A stretch of 11,551 bases of DNA from Sulfurovum sp. (GTDB taxonomy: Bacteria > Campylobacterota > Campylobacteria > Campylobacterales > Sulfurovaceae). The translations under genes and the position numbers were made by a program. Below are positions 1 to 5,694 of this stretch, one piece after another. Position 1 is the stretch's first letter; each line of letters begins with the position of its first letter. The notes under the pieces were generated by a model, which was not told where the DNA came from, made no database searches, and was given only the letters and a program-made list of their open reading frames with translations. The stretch lies in the NCBI GenBank assembly GCA_015661795.1, contig DQVJ01000055.1:1-11551 (forward strand). Direction: 5' to 3'.

Positions 1-620
1 GAAAATATACTGTCTAAATCATGTGTAATCATCACCACAGTAATACCAAGTAAATTACGTAATTCTACAATAAGTGCATCAAAATTACGTGCACCTATGG
101 GATCTAAACCTGAAGTGGGTTCATCCAGAAAAAGTAACTTAGGTTCCATCGCCAAAGCACGTGCAAGTGCCGCACGTTTTACCATCCCACCACTAAGTTC
201 AGAGGGGTAAAGTGCACCTACATGAGGATCAAGACCTACAAGTGCTAACTTGGAACGTACCAAGTTTCCCCTCATCATAGGAGAAATGTTGGTATATTCT
301 TTAAGTTGTACTTCTATATTCTCAGCTACCGTCAACGAAGAAAACAGTGCACCAAACTGAAAAAGAACACCCCAGTCACTTCGTAAAGACTGAGCATCTT
401 TAAAAGAGATACCTTTTAGTGATTTACCTAGTACATGTATTTCTCCTGCACTAGGTTCAAGTAACATAATCATTTCTTTCATTAACACAGACTTGCCAGA
501 TCCACTCTCGCCTAAAATACCATAAATTTCATTTTCATTGATCTGAAGATTTACACCATCATGGATGGTTCTTGTACCAAAGCGCGTCACTACCCCTTTT
601 ATTTTAATCACTTGATTCAT
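1..620 (-). CDS. mlaF: Mla-type lipid ABC transporter ATPase (MlaF-like), partial at left edge
   Basis: This is the cytoplasmic ATPase of a transporter that moves phospholipids between the inner and outer membranes. The first 206 residues are in the window; the 3' end runs off the left edge. Visible ABC elements in order are Walker A GESGSGKS (37-44), Q-loop Gln88 in FQFGALFSSLTV (a segment typical of MlaF/Ttg2A/Mkl ATPases), signature LSGGM (142-146), Walker B LLFLDEP (162-168, catalytic Glu167) and H-loop His200. The start ATG (620-618) overlaps the stop of the permease gene in an ATGA arrangement, which suggests translational coupling. About 40-60 residues are missing compared with the usual length of 250-270. 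The MlaF assignment rests on the motifs and on the MlaE neighbour; both are clear. Confidence 0.93.
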   Translation of the reverse strand, partial: MNQVIKIKGVVTRFGTRTIHDGVNLQINENEIYGILGESGSGKSVLMKEMIMLLEPSAGEIHVLGKSLKGISFKDAQSLRSDWGVLFQFGALFSSLTVAENIEVQLKEYTNISPMMRGNLVRSKLALVGLDPHVGALYPSELSGGMVKRAALARALAMEPKLLFLDEPTSGLDPIGARNFDALIVELRNLLGITVVMITHDLDSIF

Positions 621-1720
621 AAATCCATCTCTGTAAAAATCACTGAAAAAAGTGCGTCAAAGGCTATCACTAAAAAAATAGAATTAACCACAGATGCAGT
701 GGTATGAAGCCCGATACTCTCCGTGTTATTGGAAACTTGGAAACCTCTAAAACATCCAATAGATGCAATAAGAAAAGCAAACATAGGACCTTTAATCATT
801 CCAAGAATATAATGCTTTACTTCCAACACTTCATACAATCTATCTGTAAACTGTATAAAAGAGATACCCAGTTGCATTTTAGCAGCTACCATACCACCCA
901 AAATACCTATAATGTCAGCAAAAAATATCAGTAATGGCAAAGCTGTCATTAATGCAAATACACGGGGAATCACTAAAAAATAATAAGGATCAAAACCCAT
1001 AGTGCGCATCGCAGCAATCTCTTCTGTGATTTTCATGGCGCCAATCTCTGCTGTATATGCTGACCCACTTCGTCCTGCGATAACAATAGCAGTAATCATA
1101 GGGCCTAATTCTCTTGTTATTGATATTGCAACCGTGTCAACTATAAAAATATCTGCACCAAATTTGGCCAACTGTACAGAACCTTGATAGGCGATGACCA
1201 TTCCCACTAAAAAAGCTGTTAAGCCTATGATGATCAATGCATTAAACCCTGACTGCTGTATATGATAAACCATTTCTTTAAAACGTATATTCTTAGGATT
1301 TAGGGTAACTTGAGATATTGCAGCAAAAAGATGCCCTAAAAATGTAATAAAATCAATAATATCTTTATATATTTCTAAAGTAGTTTTACCTAAGTTTTCC
1401 ACAATACCTTTTTCTACAGGTGTGATGGACTCTTCTCTATTCTTTTTTAAAAGATCATACATCTCTTTTTGATTTTTACTGTACCCTTCAAGCGAAACAT
1501 CAATTTTTTCTTGGAATCGTTTATAATATTCTACAAAAAGTAAAATACCTGCAGAGTCAAAATCACTTACTCCTGAAAAGTCCCAAACTATTTTCTTATC
1601 ATATGGGACATCTCTTAACATCACTTCTATCTCAGGTACCGTATCAAGTATCCATTCTCCTTTAGCATAAAGAATAAGGTGATGAGGCTGCTTTTTATAA
1701 GACAAAAACTGTGTATTCAT
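617..1720 (-). CDS. mlaE: MlaE-family lipid ABC permease with N-terminal STAS (MlaB-like) domain
   Basis: Inner-membrane permease of the Mla lipid transport system, 367 residues against about 260 for a stand-alone MlaE. The extra N-terminal part (about 1-100) reads as a STAS domain: a beta strand ending in DFSGVSDFDSAG (47-58), where Asp55-Ser56 sit at the position of the regulatory Ser/Thr of SpoIIAA and MlaB. In E. coli this domain is the separate protein MlaB bound to MlaF. The permease proper (about 110-367) has several hydrophobic helices and the family's coupling segment ELGPMITAIVIAGRSGSAY followed by the EIGAMKITEE part (204-234). It is the first gene of the minus-strand operon and overlaps mlaF by 4 bases. 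The chosen ATG has no good Shine-Dalgarno sequence; a -10 box lies only 6 bases upstream, so the mRNA may be leaderless. Family call is firm; regulation through the fused domain is inferred. Confidence 0.94.
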   Translation of the reverse strand: MNTQFLSYKKQPHHLILYAKGEWILDTVPEIEVMLRDVPYDKKIVWDFSGVSDFDSAGILLFVEYYKRFQEKIDVSLEGYSKNQKEMYDLLKKNREESITPVEKGIVENLGKTTLEIYKDIIDFITFLGHLFAAISQVTLNPKNIRFKEMVYHIQQSGFNALIIIGLTAFLVGMVIAYQGSVQLAKFGADIFIVDTVAISITRELGPMITAIVIAGRSGSAYTAEIGAMKITEEIAAMRTMGFDPYYFLVIPRVFALMTALPLLIFFADIIGILGGMVAAKMQLGISFIQFTDRLYEVLEVKHYILGMIKGPMFAFLIASIGCFRGFQVSNNTESIGLHTTASVVNSIFLVIAFDALFSVIFTEMDL

Positions 1721-1726
1721 AAAACT

Positions 1727-1732
1727 ATTATA
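1727..1732 (-). promoter_or_regulatory. -10 box (TATAAT) for the mla operon
   Basis: A perfect TATAAT lies on the minus strand and ends 6 bases before the mlaE ATG. Transcription would start about 7 bases after the box, at or within a base or two of the start codon, giving a leaderless or nearly leaderless mRNA. No convincing -35 is seen, which is normal for housekeeping promoters in this phylum. The box match is seen; promoter activity is inferred. Confidence 0.5.
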
Positions 1733-1752
1733 GGTAAGATTAGATTAAGTTT

Positions 1753-1761
1753 TGATATAAT
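1753..1761 (+). promoter_or_regulatory. extended -10 promoter (TGATATAAT) of speA
   Basis: An exact extended -10 element (TG-n-TATAAT) lies 29 bases before the speA ATG, predicting a transcript start near 1768 and a leader of about 23 bases. The leader includes an AGAGG ribosome site at 1779-1783 placed 7 bases before the ATG. The -35 region of this promoter would fall beside the -10 box of the divergent mla promoter. Confidence 0.65.
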
Positions 1762-1790
1762 TCTAATAATTATTATTTAGAGGTTAATGT

Positions 1791-3659
1791 ATGAAAGATT
1801 TTGGGTTAAACATTTGGGGAGATGATAATTTCATTATCCAAAATGACACAATCAATGTCAATATCGCCTCTAAACCCTCTTTATTGAAAATTACGCAAGA
1901 CATACGAGATAAAGGATACAAAGGTCCTCTTCTTCTTCGTTTCCCCCATCTCATAGAAAAACAGATTTCAACACTTTTTAATACCTTTGAAAAAGCAAAA
2001 AAAGAATTTGGCTATTCTGGTAATTTTCAAGCTGTCTTTCCTCTCAAGGTCAACCAGTTTCCCAATTTTATTCATTCTTTAATGGATGTATCGCAGAAAT
2101 TTAATTATGGTCTGGAAGCAGGAAGTAAAGCTGAACTTATCATTGCCATGACACAAACACCATTAGGTGCCCCTATCACGGTTAACGGTTTTAAAGACAA
2201 GGAGATGATTTCTTTATGTTTTATCGCTGTAAAAATGGGTCATAACCTCACTATCACCATAGAAGGTCTCGGTGAACTAGAAACTATTGTTCAAGTCAAT
2301 AACGAATTTAATGCGCACATACAAAAACCCATGACCCCTAAAATAGGTGTACGTATTCGTCTACATAGTTCAGGCATAGGCATTTGGGCAAAAAGTGGTG
2401 GATACAGTTCAAAATTCGGTCTTACTTCCACCGAATTATTAGAAGCCTATGAAATGCTTAAAAAACACAATCTCTTAGATAAACTTTGGATGATTCATTT
2501 TCATATAGGCTCTCAAATGTCTGATATCTCTCCGTTAAAAAAAGCACTCAGAGAAGCAGGAAACATTTATGCAGAACTCAAAAAACGTGGTGCAGATATG
2601 TTGGGGGCTATTAATATCGGGGGAGGTTTAGCTGTAGAGTACAGTCAACACGAGGGAAGACAGGAACGTAATTATTCATTAGAGGAATTCGCAAATGATG
2701 TTGTCTATCTTATGCAAGAGATAGCCAAAAGCAAAGAAGTACCTGAACCTGATATTTTTACAGAGTCTGGGCGTTACATTGCTGCATCACATTCTGTGTT
2801 AATCGCTCCAGTACTTGAACTTTTTTCACAAGAATATCATGAAAAAGGCTTAAGACTAAAAAAGGAGAATCCTCCTCTCATAGAAGAGTTATATGATCTT
2901 TATACATCACTTTCACGAGAACATGCAAGAGAATATCTACATGATGCATTAGATCATATGGAAAGTCTTTTAACCCTGTTTGACTTGGGATACATTGACT
3001 TGGAAGACCGTTCAAATACCGAAATTTTGGTCAATCTTATCATCAAAAAATCCATTGCTCTTTTACGAGAGGAAGATACTGATGAACTTAAAAAATTACA
3101 AGACCGTATTCAAGAGAAATATCTTGTAAATTTTTCAGCCTTTCAGTCGCTGCCAGATTTCTGGGGACTAGCCCAAATATTTCCTGTGATGCCTCTGGAC
3201 AAGCTTGATAAAAAGCCTACCAATCCTGCAAGTATCTGGGATATTACATGTGACAGTGATGGTGAGATAGGCTTTGACCGTGAACTTCCATTACATTTAC
3301 ATGATATTGATGTAAGTAAAGAAGAATATTTCCTGGCTTTTTTTCTTACTGGAGCCTATCAAGAAGTTTTAGGAATGAAACACAACCTATTTACCCACCC
3401 TACAGAAGCTGTGATACACTTCGATGAAAAGGGGGATTACACGATAAATAACCTTATAGAAGCACAAAATTTAATGGATATTTTGGATGATTTGGATTAT
3501 GATACTAACATTATGGATAAGACACTTAAATACAGAATAGAAGAATCCCAATATATTTCTCAAGATGAGAAAAGAGCACTTTTAGGTAAACTTTACCTTT
3601 ATTTAAGTGAAAATAGCTATCTTAAAACGATTCAAGCAAGCAATGAAACTCAAGGATAA
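1791..3659 (+). CDS. speA: biosynthetic arginine decarboxylase (SpeA)
   Basis: PLP enzyme of fold type III that turns arginine into agmatine plus CO2, the first step of the agmatine route to putrescine and spermidine; cytoplasmic. Length 622 residues, close to the roughly 630-660 of the family. Visible landmarks: PLP lysine Lys86 in VFPLKVNQ, HFHIGSQ (237-242), the glycine-rich phosphate loop NIGGGLAVEY (275-284), ESGRYIAASHS (325-335), and the second active-site motif WDITCDSDG with Cys487, followed by GAYQEVLGMKHNLF (521-534). The long insertion between about 345 and 450 is typical of SpeA and absent from DapA/LysA-like decarboxylases. The start ATG has an AGAGG site 7 bases upstream. It leads a transcription unit with cysE, whose GTG lies 5 bases after the stop. 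Assignment is secure. Confidence 0.97.
   Translation: MKDFGLNIWGDDNFIIQNDTINVNIASKPSLLKITQDIRDKGYKGPLLLRFPHLIEKQISTLFNTFEKAKKEFGYSGNFQAVFPLKVNQFPNFIHSLMDVSQKFNYGLEAGSKAELIIAMTQTPLGAPITVNGFKDKEMISLCFIAVKMGHNLTITIEGLGELETIVQVNNEFNAHIQKPMTPKIGVRIRLHSSGIGIWAKSGGYSSKFGLTSTELLEAYEMLKKHNLLDKLWMIHFHIGSQMSDISPLKKALREAGNIYAELKKRGADMLGAINIGGGLAVEYSQHEGRQERNYSLEEFANDVVYLMQEIAKSKEVPEPDIFTESGRYIAASHSVLIAPVLELFSQEYHEKGLRLKKENPPLIEELYDLYTSLSREHAREYLHDALDHMESLLTLFDLGYIDLEDRSNTEILVNLIIKKSIALLREEDTDELKKLQDRIQEKYLVNFSAFQSLPDFWGLAQIFPVMPLDKLDKKPTNPASIWDITCDSDGEIGFDRELPLHLHDIDVSKEEYFLAFFLTGAYQEVLGMKHNLFTHPTEAVIHFDEKGDYTINNLIEAQNLMDILDDLDYDTNIMDKTLKYRIEESQYISQDEKRALLGKLYLYLSENSYLKTIQASNETQG
3652..3656 (+). promoter_or_regulatory. 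ribosome binding site (AAGGA) fixing the GTG start of cysE
   Basis: AAGGA sits at the very end of speA, 8 bases before GTG 3665. The nearby ATG at 3669-3671 is out of frame with the CysE reading frame, so the GTG is the best start. The overlap of this site with the end of speA suggests coupled translation. Confidence 0.6.
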
Positions 3660-3664
3660 TAAAC

Positions 3665-4366
3665 GTGAATGTATTTAGTCTTATAAAAGAGGACTTTTCA
3701 AATGTCAAAAAAAATGATCCTGCCCTACACTCAACTTTTGAACTTTTTTTTAATTACCCAGGTCTATGGGCACTCTTTTTTTACCGTATAGCACATAGCT
3801 TATATAATAAAAAATTACGATTTATACCCCGGTTCATTTCTGCCTTTGGGCAATTCCTTACAGTAATAGACATTCACCCAGCAGCACAGATTGGTCGTAG
3901 GGTATTTATAGACCATGGTGTAGGCGTTGTTATTGGTGAGACTGCTATTATTGGCAATGATGTTATTATTTACCAACAAGTGACCCTTGGAGGGGTGAGT
4001 ACAAGTAAAGGTAAAAGGCATCCTACACTGGAAAACAATGTCGTTATTGGTGCAGGTGCAAAGATATTAGGGAATATTACCATAGGTGCAAGTTCTAAAG
4101 TAGGTGCAAATTCTGTTGTAGTAAAAAGTGTACCTTCTCATTGTACTGCGGTAGGTATCCCTGCACGTGTTCTTAAGCGTGGTTATGACCAAACTCCTCT
4201 TAGTCATGATAAAATACCTGATGTTAACAAAGAAATTTTTGAATATCTCATTAAACGTATCGAAGTACTAGAAGCAGCATTACCTAAAGGTAAACAAGAG
4301 GCAATCAAGAAAAAAGATCATGATCTTGATGAAATATATGATAACTTTCTTCACAGTATGGATTAA
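3665..4366 (+). CDS. cysE: serine O-acetyltransferase (CysE)
   Basis: Transfers acetyl from acetyl-CoA to L-serine, giving O-acetylserine for cysteine synthesis; cytoplasmic. The protein has 233 residues: a helical N-terminal part (1-65), then left-handed beta-helix hexapeptide repeats (about 66-170). The catalytic pair is visible as Asp69 in VIDIHPAAQIG and His84 in FIDHGVGVVIGE, 15 residues apart exactly as Asp143/His158 of the E. coli enzyme. The acetyl-CoA loop region QQVTLGGVSTSKGKRHPT (105-121) is intact. The C-terminus (about 185-233) is a charged helical tail ending in Ser-Met-Asp, unlike the terminal Ile that E. coli CysE uses to dock into CysK. It starts with GTG, 5 bases after speA. 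Function is secure; the physiological link with polyamine synthesis is only a matter of context. Confidence 0.96.
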   Translation: MNVFSLIKEDFSNVKKNDPALHSTFELFFNYPGLWALFFYRIAHSLYNKKLRFIPRFISAFGQFLTVIDIHPAAQIGRRVFIDHGVGVVIGETAIIGNDVIIYQQVTLGGVSTSKGKRHPTLENNVVIGAGAKILGNITIGASSKVGANSVVVKSVPSHCTAVGIPARVLKRGYDQTPLSHDKIPDVNKEIFEYLIKRIEVLEAALPKGKQEAIKKKDHDLDEIYDNFLHSMD

Positions 4367-4426
4367 AGAAAGACTTTATAACCATTACACATCATTTATC
4401 ATAAAGATGTATCAAGCACTTTTAGC

Positions 4427-4432
4427 TATAAT
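4427..4432 (+). promoter_or_regulatory. -10 box (TATAAT) upstream of aspB
   Basis: A perfect TATAAT in the 94-base gap between cysE and aspB predicts a transcript start near 4439 and a leader of about 20 bases. This supports the start of aspB at 4461 and suggests that aspB can be transcribed apart from speA-cysE. No clear -35 is seen. Confidence 0.5.
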
Positions 4433-4448
4433 AATGCAATTTTATCGC

Positions 4449-4453
4449 AAGGG
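4449..4453 (+). promoter_or_regulatory. ribosome binding site (AAGGG) fixing the aspB start
   Basis: AAGGG lies 7 bases before ATG 4461. The reading frame is open back to 4320, inside cysE, but the family's conserved N-terminus (a short helix, then SFSAGEPDF) begins at 4461. The upstream extension would be 47 residues of unrelated sequence, partly encoded within cysE. Confidence 0.7.
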
Positions 4454-4460
4454 TTATTTT

Positions 4461-5630
4461 ATGCTTTCTGAACGCATTCAAACATTATCTCCATCTTTAA
4501 CTATCGCCATTTCTTCACTGGCACGTGACTTAAAAGCACAAGGCAAAGATATACTCTCTTTTTCAGCTGGAGAACCAGACTTTGAAACACCAAAAGCTAT
4601 TAAAGAAGAAGCTATTAAAGCTATTAACGATGGTTTTACACAATATACAGCCGTTCCAGGTATCCCCGAATTACTGGATGCTGTCAGTCAAAAATTAAAA
4701 AGAGATAATGGATTAGAGTATGCTCCTTCTGATATCATTGTAAGTAATGGTGCAAAACAATCACTTTTTAACCTTTTTCAAGCAATACTCAATGAGGGTG
4801 ATGAAGTCATCATCCCTGCACCATATTGGGTAACGTATCCTGAACTTGTGAAGTATGCAGGCGCTATACCTGTTATCATTGATACAGATGAAATTGGTAA
4901 CTTTAAAATTACAGCAGATCAACTGAAAAATGCTATCTCTGAAAAAACAAAAATGATTATATTAACAACACCTTCCAACCCTACAGGGTCTGTCTACTCA
5001 AAATCTGAATTGGAAGCATTGGCTGAAGTACTCAAAGGGACTGACATCATCGTGGCATCAGACGAAATGTATGAAAAACTTGTCTATGACATTGACTTTG
5101 TAGCTGCTGCCAGTATCTCTGAGGATATGTATCAAAGAACTGTAACCATAAACGGTCTGAGTAAATCTGTTGCGATGACAGGTTGGCGTTTTGGATATTT
5201 GGCTACCCCAAACAAAGAAGTAATAGCAGCTATGAATAAACTACAATCACAAAGTACATCCAACATCAACTCTATTACGCAAAAAGCTGCGATACCTGCA
5301 CTTTTAGGAGATGTAGATGATGATATAGAGCAAATGAGGCGGGCATTTCGCAACCGATGTGATGAAGCCGTAAAACTTTTTAACGAAATTGATGGTCTTT
5401 CCGTTTTAAAACCACAAGGTGCTTTTTATTTGTTTGTAAATATTAAAGATATTTCAAATGATTCTATAGAGTTTTGTAAAGAATTACTCCAAACTACAGG
5501 TGTTGCTGTAGTCCCTGGCATAGGATTTGGCAGTGAGGGGTATTTTAGATTTTCCTTTGCAACAGATATGACCAATATACGTGAAGGCATTAGACGTATA
5601 GAGAAATTTGTCAGACAAAAGCAATCATAG
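4461..5630 (+). CDS. aspB: aspartate aminotransferase, class I PLP type (AspB/AspC)
   Basis: PLP-dependent transaminase of fold type I, Bacillus/Thermus-like subgroup, interconverting aspartate + 2-oxoglutarate and oxaloacetate + glutamate in the cytoplasm. With the start at 4461 it has 389 residues, the normal family length. Visible residues: SAGEPDF (35-41), the ring-stacking Trp123 in PAPYWVTYPE, Asn173 in PSNPTGSVYS, Asp201 and Tyr204 in ASDEMYE, the Schiff-base Lys235 in NGLSKSVAMTGWRFGY, phosphate-contacting Arg243, and substrate carboxylate Arg363 in YFRFSFATD. It follows speA and cysE in an order I recall from Campylobacter jejuni (aspB-cysE-speA). Family members can also act on other amino acids, e.g. 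prephenate or aromatic ones, so the exact substrate range is not settled by sequence. It has its own -10 box and ribosome site. Confidence 0.93.
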   Translation: MLSERIQTLSPSLTIAISSLARDLKAQGKDILSFSAGEPDFETPKAIKEEAIKAINDGFTQYTAVPGIPELLDAVSQKLKRDNGLEYAPSDIIVSNGAKQSLFNLFQAILNEGDEVIIPAPYWVTYPELVKYAGAIPVIIDTDEIGNFKITADQLKNAISEKTKMIILTTPSNPTGSVYSKSELEALAEVLKGTDIIVASDEMYEKLVYDIDFVAAASISEDMYQRTVTINGLSKSVAMTGWRFGYLATPNKEVIAAMNKLQSQSTSNINSITQKAAIPALLGDVDDDIEQMRRAFRNRCDEAVKLFNEIDGLSVLKPQGAFYLFVNIKDISNDSIEFCKELLQTTGVAVVPGIGFGSEGYFRFSFATDMTNIREGIRRIEKFVRQKQS

Positions 5631-5640
5631 ATTCTTCCAA

Positions 5641-5668
5641 GACAGTAGTTAGTAGTAGCGCTACTGTC
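5641..5668 (+). repeat. nested inverted repeat between aspB and the patatin gene
   Basis: The arms GACAGTAG (5641-5648) and CTACTGTC (5661-5668) are perfect 8-base inverted repeats around a 12-base loop. Inside them lies a second perfect 12-base palindrome, AGTAGCGCTACT (5654-5665), which shares bases with the right arm, so the two hairpins exclude each other. No T-run follows, so it is not a standard intrinsic terminator. It could be an attenuating hairpin, an RNA-processing site or a regulator's operator; the sequence does not decide. Confidence 0.6.
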
Positions 5669-5694
5669 ATTCATACATCACTGAAGGTTACTTC

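Noticed and set aside
704..1187. Two plus-strand open frames opposite mlaE (704-934 and 1002-1187)
   Set aside because: They lie antisense to a well-supported permease, have no ribosome sites and give low-complexity translations with no recognisable family.
4320..4460. An upstream extension of aspB starting inside cysE
   Set aside because: The 47 extra residues do not resemble the family, overlap cysE, and lie before a good -10 box and ribosome site that fit the ATG at 4461.
5132..5674. Minus-strand open frames opposite the 3' half of aspB (5132-5353 and 5426-5674)
   Set aside because: Conserved aminotransferase residues such as Lys235 and Arg363 are encoded on the other strand here, and no start signal is present.
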